Below are positions 47,086-57,838 of a stretch of 64,000 nucleotides of DNA, piece by piece. The notes beneath the pieces were generated by a model. It was given only the letters and a program-made list of their open reading frames with translations, ran no database searches and was not told the DNA's origin. Position numbers and translations under genes: made by a program. The stretch covers positions 310,001-374,000 of the forward strand of contig NW_021940919.1 in assembly GCF_004337985.1 (NCBI RefSeq), read 5' to 3'. The stretch's first letter is position 1. Each line of letters begins with the position of its first letter. The stretch is from Pyricularia pennisetigena (lineage: Eukaryota > Ascomycota > Sordariomycetes > Magnaporthales > Pyriculariaceae).

Positions 47086-49230
47086 ATGCTCGACACATTC
47101 GAAATTGTCACCACAACGGGAGTGGTGCTCTGGTCGCGAACTCTGACCCCGGTCAGTCCCTCGGTCATCAACAGCTTTATCTCAGATGTTTTTATAGAAG
47201 AGAAAGCCGGCGCCGGTAGCACACGCGAGAGCAGTTCGGCTTCATCCAACCCACCCTACCGGACCGACAGCCATACTCTGCGGTGGGCCTTCGTCAAGGA
47301 GCTCGGCCTAATCTTCGTTGCCGTATACCGATCTCTCTTCCACCTATCATGGATCGACAAGCTCGTTGACAACATCCGCGCCATATTCGTCAACCTATAC
47401 GGCGAACAGTTGACCAAGCCCAACACGACGATCGTAGACTGCGCGGGGTTCGACGATTACTTCAACCAACAGGTCAGGGAGCTCGAAGGCGCAAAGGAGT
47501 CCAGGGCTTCTGAGACTGCGCGCCCACTCGAGGATTCTTTCGTGTCCGGTAATCTCGGCGTGGAACCACCACTCCCGTCCGCGCCGGGGCTGCATCATCG
47601 GGGCAACCGTGCTGGCGCCGCCGCCCAGGACAAGTCGGTCGATTCGAGCCCCGTCGCATCCCCGACAGGTTCGCGCCCCGCCACCCCCGGCACTGGCGCA
47701 AACCACCTCCTCGTTGCCAAGGCAGGCCCGCTGGCGAAGATGTCGCGCAGGGCGCGCAAGGCACAATCGGCCAACACATCGGGAGATGAGACTTCACCGG
47801 CGCGGAAAGCCAAGGCTAAAGCGACTGGGAAGAAGGGGAGAAAGTGGGACGCCGACGGCCTGGCAATAGAAGAGGATGATGTGCAGCTTGACTATTCCCA
47901 GGCGAGTGCTGCTAGCGACATTGATGATGGAGTCGGCAGGTCTTCTGCTCTTGAAGAGGTTGACGCTGCTACATGGGGCACCAAGACCAAGGGCAAGTTC
48001 GTGCTCAGGGACTTGGGTGACGAGGTGCATTCCATTCTGGAATCGGAGAAGAACAAAGCCCAGGCGAACTCGTCAGCCAAGCAGGATGCTGGACTTATTG
48101 GGTCCAGTCTCAGCACGATAGGGGGTTTATTCAGGAACGTCGTCGGAGGCAAGGTTCTGACAAGGGAAGATCTGGACAAGGCCATGAAGGGCATGGAAGA
48201 TCATTTGTTGCGCAAGAACGTAGCGCGCGAGGCCGCCGTCAGGCTATGTGAGGGTGTTGAGAAGGAACTCGTCGGAGTGAAGACGGGGAGCTTTGAGAGT
48301 ATGACCCTATATGCAACAACTTTACCGTACATGTTGGTATACCCTTACTGACATTGTGCATTCACGATTTACAGGCATAAATACTCGAGTACAGGCTGCG
48401 ATGGAAGCATCTCTCACGCGGATGCTGACCCCAACCTCTTCACTCGACCTCCTACGTGAGATCGACTCGGTCACGCAACCTCCTGTGACGTCTCTCCGCA
48501 AACCGCGACCATACGTCATGTCTATCGTGGGTGTCAACGGTGTCGGGAAATCCACCAACCTTTCCAAGATCTGCTTCTTCCTTTTGCAGAACAAGTACAA
48601 GGTCCTCATCGCGGCTGGAGATACCTTCCGTTCCGGTGCAGTCGAGCAGTTGGCGGTTCACGTCCGCAACCTCAAGGAGCTCACCACACGTGAGGGTGGC
48701 CAAGTCGAGCTCTATCAAAAGGGATACGGCAAAGATGCGGCGGCTGTGGCAAAGGATGCCGTGAGCCATGCTGCGCAGGAAGGGTTTGATGTCGTCCTCA
48801 TCGACACGGCAGGAAGGAGGCATAACGACCAGAGGCTCATGTCGTCGCTGGAGAAGTTTGCCAAATTTGCGCAACCGGACAAGATTTTGATGGTTGGAGA
48901 GGTAAGCAGGACGATTATGTCTAAGCTATATGGATTCTTCATGCTCCTTCCTTTTCGCGGCACTAACCCCCATCTTGTTCACAGGCCCTTGTCGGAACGG
49001 ACTCGGTCGCTCAAGCGCGCAACTTCAACGCAGCCTTTGGATCAGGCCGGTCTCTAGATGGTTTCATCATTTCCAAGTGCGATACAGTCGGCACAATGGT
49101 AGGAACACTGGTGAGTATCGTGCATGCGACCAATGTTCCTGTCCTATTTGTCGGAGTTGGACAGCACTATTCAGACTTGCGTAACTTTTCCGTCAAGTGG
49201 GCAGTGGAGAAGCTTCTCAGTAACGATTGA
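47086..49230 (+). CDS. SRP101: Signal recognition particle receptor subunit alpha (SRP101/SRPR)
   Basis: Three exons, 47086-48298, 48375-48901 and 48985-49230, encode 661 residues. The N-terminal SRX domain (MLDTFEIVTTTGVVLWSRTL, about 1-125) docks on the beta subunit in the ER membrane. A charged linker follows, then the NG GTPase domain: GVNGVGKSTN (G1) near 456, DTAGRRHND (G3) near 549, SKCDTVGTM (G4, Ser in place of the usual Thr) near 605, and FVGVGQHYSDLRNF close to the C-terminus. The protein receives SRP-ribosome complexes at the ER. Junction phases (A|GC and GAG|GCC) restore the family sequence exactly. A T16 run follows the stop codon. Confidence 0.95.
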
Positions 49231-49589
49231 TCGGACGTGATGATATTTTTTTTTTTTTTTTGTAATACAAACAATGGATATCCAGCTTTCTTCTCGTTCT
49301 CTCTGTGAGTATACTACGTCGATCTTGAAGCATATGTTCATGTAGGGGTTCACGGTCGACACTCCAATTCGTTGTCACCAAACTTGCAAGCCGCAGAGGC
49401 GCCGCTGAAGCCGGCGAGAGTGGAGGGGACGTTGAACTTCATATTTGTGGACTTGAAAAGGAGCTGTTGGAAGTGAGGTACGCTGAAGGGAGACACTATG
49501 GGGCTGTCGCATTTTTGGATTAGAGAATGTTGATGTCTAGATGATGGAGATTTTTCTGCGTTCCTGTTGGTTGTTGACCTGCAGCTTTA
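49231..49589. other. 3' flank of SRP-receptor gene
   Basis: No gene is seen; the segment starts with a T-rich run about 15 nt after the stop codon of the SRP-receptor gene. Confidence 0.6.
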
Positions 49590-50354
49590 TATTTTTTTCC
49601 TCCCATAAGCAGCTGCTTGGGTCAGCTTCGAGCATGGAGGTTCCTCAGGCGACGAGAGCTCGCTGAGCTGAAGAATATGATTACTTGACAGCAGCTCCAG
49701 CATCCCATTTACGTAGGGATTCGTCTGGAGCGCAACGATGCAAAAGAACCTCTGCCAATATCCCGAGCTTGCTTGCCAGCACGGCTTCGCCATGTTGCCC
49801 AGCGACAGTGCGGCGGCTCTCGTCTCAAGCCCGGTGCTTTCCCGCTTCGCTCCTTACCCCTTCTCTGGCGTGGTCTTTCCCGTCATCCAATACTCTTTCA
49901 AATCAAGTTTATACAACTCCTGGTCAGACCGGTCCTGGGTCGCAAAGAAGAGAACGCCGCTTACTAGACCGGGCTGCGGGCTTGGGTACACTACATGCGC
50001 GTCAGCGTCGGCAGGGAGGAGCAGCTCGAGCTAGTGCATTACTTGACGTCGACTGCAGCGGGAAAACGGCCATCAAGGAGCATAAGCGAGGCCAGGAGGG
50101 AACGGCACCAGCAGGCCGTGTCCCTTGAACATCAGGGCATCTAACCATATTAGACTTATGCTGGAAATGGCCAGGATGCAATATGGGTTCCGGTAAGCTG
50201 GGTGAAAGAAGGAACGAAGGGAAATCAGGCAGGCGAGGCAATTAGGCGCGGCGATGATGGTGCCGACCTGCAGTATAACCGCAGATATTTTTCCCAATAG
50301 ATGATAGGCAATGGTGCAGTATAGTTATAGAAGCTAGGCACGACGTGGTCGAGC
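49590..50354 (-). pseudogene. Fragmentary open frames, probable gene remnant of unknown family
   Basis: Several protein-like stretches on the minus strand lie in different frames. One (about 50297-50076) is hydrophobic, with IIAAPNCLACLISL and YCILAISSISLIWLDAL, as in a polytopic membrane protein. Another (about 49965-49850) is charged, including ATQDRSDQELYKLDLKEYW. Stop codons and frame changes separate them, and the first 5S gene begins directly at the upstream end (50355). This looks like the damaged 3' part of a gene, but introns cannot be excluded and the plus strand also has open frames. I cannot name the family. Confidence 0.3.
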
Positions 50355-50473
50355 ACATACGACCATACCCACTGGAATATACGGGATCCCGTCCGCTCTC
50401 CCCTAGTCAAACCAGTGAGGGCCAAACTAGTACTCAGGTGGGTGACCACTGGGGAATCCTTGGTGTTGTATGT
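50355..50473 (+). rRNA. 5S ribosomal RNA gene, copy 1
   Basis: A 119-nt sequence beginning ACATACGACCATACCCACTG and ending GTTGTATGT; the two ends pair as helix I of 5S rRNA. The internal GATCCCGTCCGCTCTCC and GGTGGGTGACCACTGGGGAATCC segments are characteristic of fungal 5S rRNA and contain the internal RNA polymerase III promoter. A T5 run at the 3' end can serve as terminator. It differs from copy 3 at a few transition-type positions (for example CCTTGG for CCTCGG, GCCAAAC for GCCGAAC). Confidence 0.93.
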
Positions 50474-50477
50474 TTTT
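50473..50477 (+). terminator. RNA polymerase III T-run terminator of 5S copy 1
   Basis: Five T residues at the 3' end of the 5S sequence, followed by several further T-rich runs within 40 nt. Confidence 0.7.
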
Positions 50478-50640
50478 GATTTTTGGTCGTATTTTTTTGC
50501 TTTTTTTTTTCTTCAAACGCGATACCTGTGCACAGGGTTATGTATAATTTTATAATATTCCCAAAACAAGGATTGCGTGCAGGGGACTGAATTTTTCGCC
50601 GAATCCCAGACTATAGTGAGGCTGTACGTTTTGCAATAAC

Positions 50641-50759
50641 ACATACGACCATACCCACTGGAATATACGGGATCCCGTCCGCTCTCCCCTAGTCAAATCA
50701 GTGAGGGCCGAACTAGTACTCAGGTGGGTGACCACTGGGGAATCCTCGGTGTTGTATGT
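50641..50759 (+). rRNA. 5S ribosomal RNA gene, copy 2
   Basis: 119 nt, same orientation as copy 1 and starting 286 bp downstream of it. The ends and the conserved core are intact; it carries AAATCAG where the other two copies have AAACCAG, a C-to-T change that would weaken an internal helix. T4 follows directly. Confidence 0.9.
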
Positions 50760-51332
50760 TTTAACTTTTTATAGCGGTTTTTTTTTTCAAAATTGTTTGG
50801 CAAATAATTTGTTTTTTTTTTTTTTGTTTTTTAATAAGGAGCGAAGCTGTGTATGAAAAGGAACGTTGTTGGCGCGTAAGACGCAGTATAAGAATGATCC
50901 ATATACTTGTCATAATTTAAATTAGGGTTATAATAAACAAGGTCTTCGTTGGAATAGTGGTTCAGCAAACAGAGTATAACAAACCAACAGATCATAAAAC
51001 CAGAAAAAAAAAAAAGAAAAACAGTGATTTTTACTTTATGATAACGTCACTGTCACTTCTGTTAAATTAGCATGTAAACGCACCATATCACTGTTCTGCG
51101 GGGGCTCCTATATTGCGGTAGTAGAAGCGCCTGAGCCTGATAAAAACCAAAGCCCCCAAACAACAAATACAAAAGCCATTTTATCCCACTAGAAACTTTA
51201 AAATTCCATATTCATGAGTTGTTATTCTTAAGTAATTGTATTATTTATACGATAAATTGAAAGTCTGGTTTCTGACGCACATTAACGTACATGTGCAGCC
51301 TCAATGATTGGTATGAAAGCAATACATTCAGG
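50760..51332. other. AT-rich spacer between 5S copy 2 and the transposon
   Basis: Very AT-rich sequence with several T or A homopolymers (T13 near 50811, A12 near 51005). No gene. It may be older decayed repeat DNA. Confidence 0.6.
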
Positions 51333-51334
51333 TA

Positions 51335-51371
51335 CAGCACCTGTCCAAAAATAACGCAACGCGACAGGGGT
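51335..51371 (+). repeat. Left terminal inverted repeat of the mariner-type element
   Basis: 37 bp starting CAGCACCTGTCC, identical to the complement of the right end. Confidence 0.95.
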
Positions 51372-52702
51372 CAACCCCCCCTATTATCTGCACCACCAAA
51401 CTTTGGTGCAAGTCCACACATTCAATTTTAGGGCTACAAATAAAATAAATACATGAAAATGAAACTATTTCAATGCTCTTTAATATTTGGTATACCAACC
51501 TTCGGCTTCGCGCACCGCTGCAATCCTGCGGGGCATAAATTCAAATAGCTGATTAATCTTGGTCTGGTCCAACCCATTCCACGTAACCTGGGCCAGGCTA
51601 ATAAATTCCTTTATCGCGGCCCTATTTTCACTTAACTCAGTAAAATAAGGGTGCTGTTTTTCTATTATTTTTTTAACAGCTTCCATACGTGTTTTATAGG
51701 GTTAATATTTGGGTTATAAAACGGCCAATCGATTAATTCGATCGCGTTATTAAGGATCCAAATTATGGTTTGCACCGATTTATATATACCGGCGTTATTT
51801 TGTTAAAATCGCCTCGTTCCGTTATATATAAGGATTAAACCTTCCCTTAACGCATTAATATAGCTTTAGGACGAATAACCTCTTTTTTTACCTGGCCGTT
51901 CGTCCCGGCGTATAGCGATTAGCTTAGACCTACCCCTTTTCCATATATATACCCAAAATATAATTGTAATTAAAGGTTTGCCGTGCGTTATTTTATATAT
52001 ATTTTCTGGTTTGTAACGTTCGTTTGGGTATCCGAATACTTATAATATACCCCTTAAACGGGCGTTATACACCGAATATTCGTCGTTATATATAACCTAT
52101 AAAATACGCGTTATTAATAACTGGGAATAGTTTTATTTTATATATACGTATTTTAGTTAAATTTTTTTCGTTACCCTCCCAATTATGTATAAATTTTAAA
52201 CGCTTTTTAACAAACCCCTGAAACAATAAAATGCGTTTTTTGGCCTTCCAATGCAAAATTTTTTACTTTTTAAAGCGTTTGCGGTAAATAAAACGGTTAT
52301 TTACCCTTTGCATTTCCGTGCGGAGGGTATACCAGTTGATTTTAGGGGTATTTCGCATTATACGCGTTAAATTACGGGTATCTCTTTCCGTAAATAGCTT
52401 TGGCCGGCCGGATTTAGGTAGGTGTTAAAGGGTACGGTGTTCGTTCCATTTGCGTTTTGTACGCAGGATTGTAGATTTTGTGGTTTGGAACGCGTCGGCC
52501 ACCTTTTGACAATTTTGCCCTAGCGTCCTCGCCTGCACTATCGCGGTACGTGTTTCTGGTTTGAATTTATCATATTTTTGGCGGTTTCCGGTCAAGGCAA
52601 GCCCAAAAACACGTTCGTCTGACATGTTTTGGCTGAGTTGTGGTGGATTGAAAAGGGTGAGTTTTTGGGAGGGTAACGCGATCCAAAACGCGGTGTAAAA
52701 AT

Positions 52703-52739
52703 ACCCCTGTCGCGTTGCGTTATTTTTGGACAGGTGCTG
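52703..52739 (-). repeat. Right terminal inverted repeat of the mariner-type element
   Basis: 37 bp ending GGACAGGTGCTG, the exact reverse complement of the left repeat. The transposase reads inward from this end. Confidence 0.95.
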
Positions 52740-52741
52740 TA

Positions 52742-53139
52742 ACGTGCGCTATCTAGATTAACGATCGTGGCAGCGCATATGGTGGTCCCAACGCTGACTG
52801 AGCTCTTCTGGTCATGTGATACCAAGATCTCTCTACACAACAGTTTCCATACACTCTACTGCTAATAGTTTGGTTAGCAAAGTGGGCAGTGCGTGGACTG
52901 CTATAAGAACCTGATTCGAGTCTTTCAAAGCACGAAATGAAACTCGATAAACTATACAGAACAGCATGACGGGTTCCTGGAACCATATGCTAATACAGTT
53001 TTCGGCATAAAGGGGCATAAACCGTAAAGGAATACATGTTCTTGGACATAAAAATATAATAATATTACAAAGGTGAAAGATATTATAGTCGCTGTAGCTG
53101 TCGTCCCCGAAGCAGCTTGGCTTCCTGTTGAAAAAAAGG

Positions 53140-53179
<40 letters not shown>

Positions 53180-53199
53180 AGAGCACGAAAAAGTCAAAA
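52742..53199. other. Spacer between transposon and inverted 5S copy
   Basis: No gene. Contains A37 at 53142-53178, lying just downstream of the minus-strand 5S copy. Confidence 0.6.
53142..53178. repeat. Poly-A tract, 37 nt
   Basis: 37 A residues on the plus strand, that is a 37-nt poly-T 21 nt past the 3' end of the minus-strand 5S gene. Confidence 0.95.
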
Positions 53200-53318
53200 A
53201 CATACAACACCGAGGATTCCCCAGTGGTCACCCACCTGAGTACTAGTTCGGCCCTCACTGGTTTGACTAGGGGAGAGCGGACGGGATCCCGTATTTTCCA
53301 GTGGGTATGGTCGTATGT
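53200..53318 (-). rRNA. 5S ribosomal RNA gene, copy 3 (inverted)
   Basis: 119 nt on the minus strand, opposite in orientation to copies 1 and 2. It reads GGAAAATACGGG where the others read GGAATATACGGG, and CCTCGG and AAACCAG where one of the others is altered, so it has the fewest apparent transition changes of the three. T5 lies at its 3' end (53196-53200 complement), then a 37-nt T run further on. Confidence 0.93.
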
Positions 53319-55061
53319 GGCAGTGTATGACTTGTTTGACAATTATAATGCCAGGAAGGGGAAATAACAGGAAAGAAAAGGGGGCATTTTGCTTGGCAAA
53401 CCCTGGGCTTTCTGATACATCTGTGTTAGGGCCAAACAGGGCTTCGCGGGTCTCAATGAACCAGGGATCCGTGAATATTTAAAGCGCTGAAGGCCCTTGT
53501 TGCGGACCCCACCGTAACAGAGGCCGAATGAAGTCCAGGCACGTAAGCAAAACCCCCTCCTGGCTGGTTGCTGAAGGGAGCGGAACGAAACCCTTCCAGC
53601 TGCAGTCGGTCATCCTGTGTTTTGCTGACGTGGAGCTTCGCTTCGAAAAAAGTCCAGAGGAGGCGAGCTTAATAGTGCAACAATATAGGCTATATGAAAT
53701 CCCATACTTAGATGCTGGTTCGAGAATCATAAATCTGGATGAAGGCTTAGCTTCTAGCACATCCCATGCCCAAAGGGGGTTTTGGTAGCAGAACCAAAGG
53801 TGGATAAGATGTCAGAGAATCGTTTATTGATGTAAGTATGCTTTGAGCGCAAGGCTCACGGTTTCAGGGTCACAATCTCATCTCAACTCAACAGCATGGC
53901 CTCACCCACGCTGCGGGATGATATGATCTGGGTAATGGTACGGGGGCAACCAAAATCACGCAGACGCGGCAAGCCAGCCCAAGCCTCAGTTGTGAAGGAT
54001 ACCCTCAATATGTGAACTAGACGATTCGGCTGTCTTGCTAGTCAATGGCGTTATATGTTCGTGTTCCTCATACTCCGCCAGGATTGATTTGGTCTGCATA
54101 CTATAAGTAGAAGATTTCCAGAATGAATATCTTGTACCCGTTGAGTTTAGCAGCTAGTCAGCTGGGCTAAGTGAAATTGTTTAGATCTTTAGTACTACCA
54201 CTGCGAATCTCTTGTGATTCTTCATGCAGACAATCTCGGGCGAGTAATCTTGGCTGTACTCTGGACAGATCAATTTACCCATAATACACGCCTCTTAGTT
54301 GACAGAGCTGAAGTGTTTCTACGTTGGAGCTAATTGAAGAGAGAATAAAAACGCCATGGACTACATCGGGCCCTTGTATTGGAAAGAAAGATTCGAGCAG
54401 TTCAAAACCCTTGAACGGAAATTCACGAGGCTGCAGCTGCGAAGTGGCTTCTTCATCAACATACGTTGATGAAAATGTTGGGCCAGATGTGGGCTGGCTT
54501 GTTTCAACGCCATGAAGAGACCCTACGAAGAAAGGAATTGAATGGGGAATGTCCGCGCGGGCGTGGACACAGACAATAAACAAGTGCGATTCCGTCGAAA
54601 ATCAACTGGCTAAATATGAACCCGAAGAAGTTTGCATAGGAATATACTCGTTAAGCTTCCTCTGACAAAACTGGACTAAGCCAGGCAAGATTTCTACGAA
54701 AGCAGAGGCAAGGATAGGCAGATTGCAGATCTCCTGATTGTTTTGCTGGCTGTCAGATATCAAAGAGTAAGAACAGCTAGAATATATCACGTTACGGGTG
54801 TTGATTGCCGAAGCTGATGCAGCTCGGGTAACAATACAAAATTGTCCCGCTGAATCCAATACGTGGAATAATCCAAGTCAATCCAGATTTCATGGCTGTG
54901 TAGGATACCGATAAGAGAACGCATATCTTGTCATCTTTGAGTATCCTTGATGTCCTCCTTTCCATGACCTACAGGCTGTGCTTGCCATCACAGGGCATTG
55001 CTCGTATCATCATTCATGCACTCACTCAGGAACAAGAAACTAGCAATACTCCTTAATGTTC
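53319..55061. other. Intergenic, no supported gene
   Basis: Base composition returns towards the window average after the 5S/transposon island. Short open frames at 53479-53788 (both strands) and 54275-54583 resemble nothing recognisable. The right end is the 3' flank of the esterase gene. Confidence 0.55.
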
Positions 55062-56102
55062 CTACTCACAAACCCAAGCCAGCGCCTCCATCATCTTGCA
55101 ATCCGCTTTCCTCGCCTCCTCCAACTCGGGCGCCTTCAGCCAGAACGTATGAGGCCAACCCACCACGACATCAATCATGACGTCGACCCCACAGTCCTCC
55201 AACCTCCGGGCATAGCACACTCCGTCAGAGTAGAGTACGTCGTTGGTGCAGACCTGCACCCACGTCTTGGGCATGGCGCCGAGCACCTCGTCCGGGGCCT
55301 CGAGCGGCATGAGCGGCAGCCCGTCCCTCGGCACCGCCCTCTTCCAGGGCCGGAGCATCGAGTTGGCAAACGACGACTCGCCGACGCTCGTGTGCATGTG
55401 CCGCACCGACTCGGGCACGTGTGGATTCAACCCCGTGAAGGCGTCCGAGGTCACGGGTGCGCGCAGCAGCACACCCTGCAACAGAGCGCCCTGCCGCGAG
55501 GCCGAGTCAGCAGCGGTCTGGGCCACGAGCGCCGCCAGCTCGCCGCCGCTGGAGCTGCCCACCACCACGACGCGCGCATCGCGGTGCAGATGCTCGGCAA
55601 CGTGGCGAAAGGCATCGAGCGCGTCCGACACGCACACGCTGGCTGGGTGCGTGGGCATGAGCCGGTAACCTACCGAGTAGACGGCGTCGACGCAGGGGCT
55701 CTTGGTGAGCTTGCGGCACGAGAAATCCTCGCTGTCGGCCTCGCCGACGAATAGCCCACCGCCGTGGTAGTAGACCACCACCGTCTCTGGAGCTGCGGTG
55801 GCACGTGCCGACTTGTACTGGAGGACGGGGATCGTGTAATCTTCGTCTGGGTTAGAGGTCGGCACCTCGAGCCATCGCGTGTCAATGTCCTGCATCAGGT
55901 GGTGGTCTGGCATGCCCGGGGCGAAGAGACTTGCGTGCCTGGAGCGACAGTGCTCGGCGTACCATTTCTGCCGCTCTAAGATGTTGTCCGGCGGGGCGAA
56001 TGGCGGCTGCGACTGCTCATAGGCTATCCATGCGGGGTCCAATGGTGGTGCGGTCTTGAGGATCAAGGAGTCAGGAACCCGTCGAGTCGACATCTGAGAC
56101 AC
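55062..56102 (-). CDS. Alpha/beta-hydrolase, hormone-sensitive-lipase (HSL) type esterase
   Basis: A single exon for 346 residues. The oxyanion-hole motif HGGG (113-116, preceded by VVVYY) marks the HSL family. The nucleophile elbow is GSSSG with Ser184; Asp288 (in TNDVLYSDG) and His318 (in GWPHTF) complete the triad. There is no signal peptide or membrane helix, so a cytosolic carboxylesterase or deacetylase acting on small acyl esters is likely; the substrate is unknown. ATG at 56102 is used, but Met4 is an equally possible start. The coding region is notably GC-rich compared with its flanks. Confidence 0.9.
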   Translation of the reverse strand: MSQMSTRRVPDSLILKTAPPLDPAWIAYEQSQPPFAPPDNILERQKWYAEHCRSRHASLFAPGMPDHHLMQDIDTRWLEVPTSNPDEDYTIPVLQYKSARATAAPETVVVYYHGGGLFVGEADSEDFSCRKLTKSPCVDAVYSVGYRLMPTHPASVCVSDALDAFRHVAEHLHRDARVVVVGSSSGGELAALVAQTAADSASRQGALLQGVLLRAPVTSDAFTGLNPHVPESVRHMHTSVGESSFANSMLRPWKRAVPRDGLPLMPLEAPDEVLGAMPKTWVQVCTNDVLYSDGVCYARRLEDCGVDVMIDVVVGWPHTFWLKAPELEEARKADCKMMEALAWVCE

Positions 56103-57000
56103 CTGTCAGGCTGACGAGAGCCGTCTCAGAAACCGGTGGATGGACTGCACAGGTTGTTGAGACGAATGACCCGTCGGTCCTAAGTAGCTCACTAAGAGGA
56201 ACAAGAGAGGTGCCGTGGGTTTCCTCCACTAGCAGTAGTAGCTGCCACTGAGTGCGAAACCTCACATGAAATATGCCAAGGTCTACCGGTGCGTGTCGAC
56301 AGGTCTTGATGTCGTCCTATGTAATTGGGCGATACATATTTTGCTATGAAGGTTGGTCTAGAAAGCCGCGGATGCATATGTCGTGAGCCTTGATGAAAAA
56401 CAGCTGCCCGCTTAGTTCCCAACCAACGGTTGAATCAATTCAGCCGGAGCCCCGCACATGAAGCTGTTCATCATGGCAAACCCCCCAGGCTGGGTTAAAA
56501 GTATGCCGAATATGGCCTTGTGCGGCATGGGTAAGTGGAATGCTAGCTAGATGAACGCACCTTGATGCTAGGTTTTTATTGGATATCAAAAAGGGATGAT
56601 GAATTAACCAGACACAGACAGTCAAGACCCCTGGATATTCAAGTTTGGTGCAAGTAGAAGTAAATTGACAAGCATGTAGCCATAACTTAAAAAGAAGGAC
56701 ATGTGTTCCTCGTGTCAAGCCTTGGCCTCGCTTGAGGGTGGAATCAAGACATTGCGCTCTGCTTTGAAGCATTGTTTATCCTTCACAGCGATAAATCTAG
56801 TCACGAATACGGGATGTACATCCTAGAGTTATCCACCGTACGGTATGGATAGTGTAGCTAGGCGGTGATTAAAGATATGGCGTGAGATTGCAGAATTCTG
56901 TAGAAATAGTCTAGTCGGCCCCTTTCCGATGCTGCCGGTTCGATCTCGCCTATCTACAATGCTAGAGTACACAAAGGGAACAAGGTCGCGGTCGAGGTGC
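56103..57000. other. Intergenic between esterase and ATP synthase gene
   Basis: Holds the esterase promoter and the 3' flank of the ATP synthase subunit d gene. An ATG-led 110-codon frame at 56440-56772 (minus) resembles nothing known. Confidence 0.6.
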
Positions 57001-57838
57001 TTATAGCACGGACAGGTCGCCGAATTTCTCCTATAGGGATTGTTAGCAACTTTAAGAAGAGAGAAACCCAATTGAGGACAGGGTAAAAACATGGATTGAA
57101 AACTTGCCTTGTATCCAGGCACCTGCCAGCGGCCCTTGGAGACCAGCTTGGCGGTCTTCTCGTCAATCGACGGCTCGGCAGCAGCAACCTCGTCCTGTAA
57201 AAGTAAGAAGACATCAGTATCAACATAGACACGCGTGTGGTCATCAACCAATCAATGCCTCCACATACAACAGTGAGGTCCTCGAACGGCCTGGCAGTCT
57301 CAATGTTCTCGAGCGTCTTCTGCAGGTCCTTGAGGGTCATGTCCACCTGGGTCTTGGTGGCCTCGGCGTTCTTGATGGCCTCGACCTCGAAGGCGTCGAT
57401 GGCCTTGAGCTGGCGCGAGACGTCGTAGGTGGCGGGCTTGAAGGCTTTGAAGCGCTTCTCGATCTCGTCGACGATGGCCTGGTTTTTAAGCACGGAGCGG
57501 TAGTGGGCGAAGTCGACCTGGGTAGGCTGCTGAGACAGCTGCTGGACCTTGCGCCTCACGTCGTCGTTGCGCTTCTTGAACGCCTGAAGAGAGGCGGCCG
57601 TCTGGCCACGGAGGCCCAGGGAGGTGGTGACCTGTGCCCAGTCGATCTTGAGAGCTGCGCTTCGCTATTTTTTGGGGGTTCGGCAAAATTAGCTCGGGCG
57701 TTCTCGGAGTGGTTGCTGGCTATTGACCAACGGGGTCTTGGGCAGCGATTGCATGACGGCGACGGTGTAAAAATACCAGAGACAGACTCCAGATCATCAA
57801 TTGGTACGGGAAAACTTACTGCGGCCATTTTTGCGGTT
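57001..57838 (-). CDS. ATP7: Mitochondrial ATP synthase subunit d (ATP7)
   Basis: Four exons, 57830-57838 (9 nt, Met-Ala-Ala), 57269-57664, 57108-57194 and 57001-57030, encode 173 residues. The joined protein reads [20 protein letters not shown], then [60 protein letters not shown], as in fungal subunit d, part of the peripheral stalk of F1Fo ATP synthase. The last intron (57031-57107) has a GC donor (AAG|GCAAGT) instead of GT; without it the frame would run into unrelated sequence. The tiny first exon is needed for the start codon. Confidence 0.93.

Larger units (their letters stand above)
51335..52739 (-). mobile_element. Decayed Tc1/mariner-superfamily DNA transposon
   Basis: A 1405-bp element with perfect 37-bp terminal inverted repeats, flanked by the TA dinucleotide (51333-51334 and 52740-52741) expected of Tc1/mariner target duplication. 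On the minus strand a 66-residue N-terminal transposase frame (52425-52625) has a helix-turn-helix-like segment, and a C-terminal frame (51480-51686) ends with MPRRIAAVREAEGWYTKY, typical of the family. Between them the frame is broken by stops and very AT-rich. In the catalytic region the second acidic residue appears as Asn (QNNAG) and the third as Lys (NPIKHVW), both explained by G-to-A changes. It is inactive, most likely by RIP. Confidence 0.9.
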
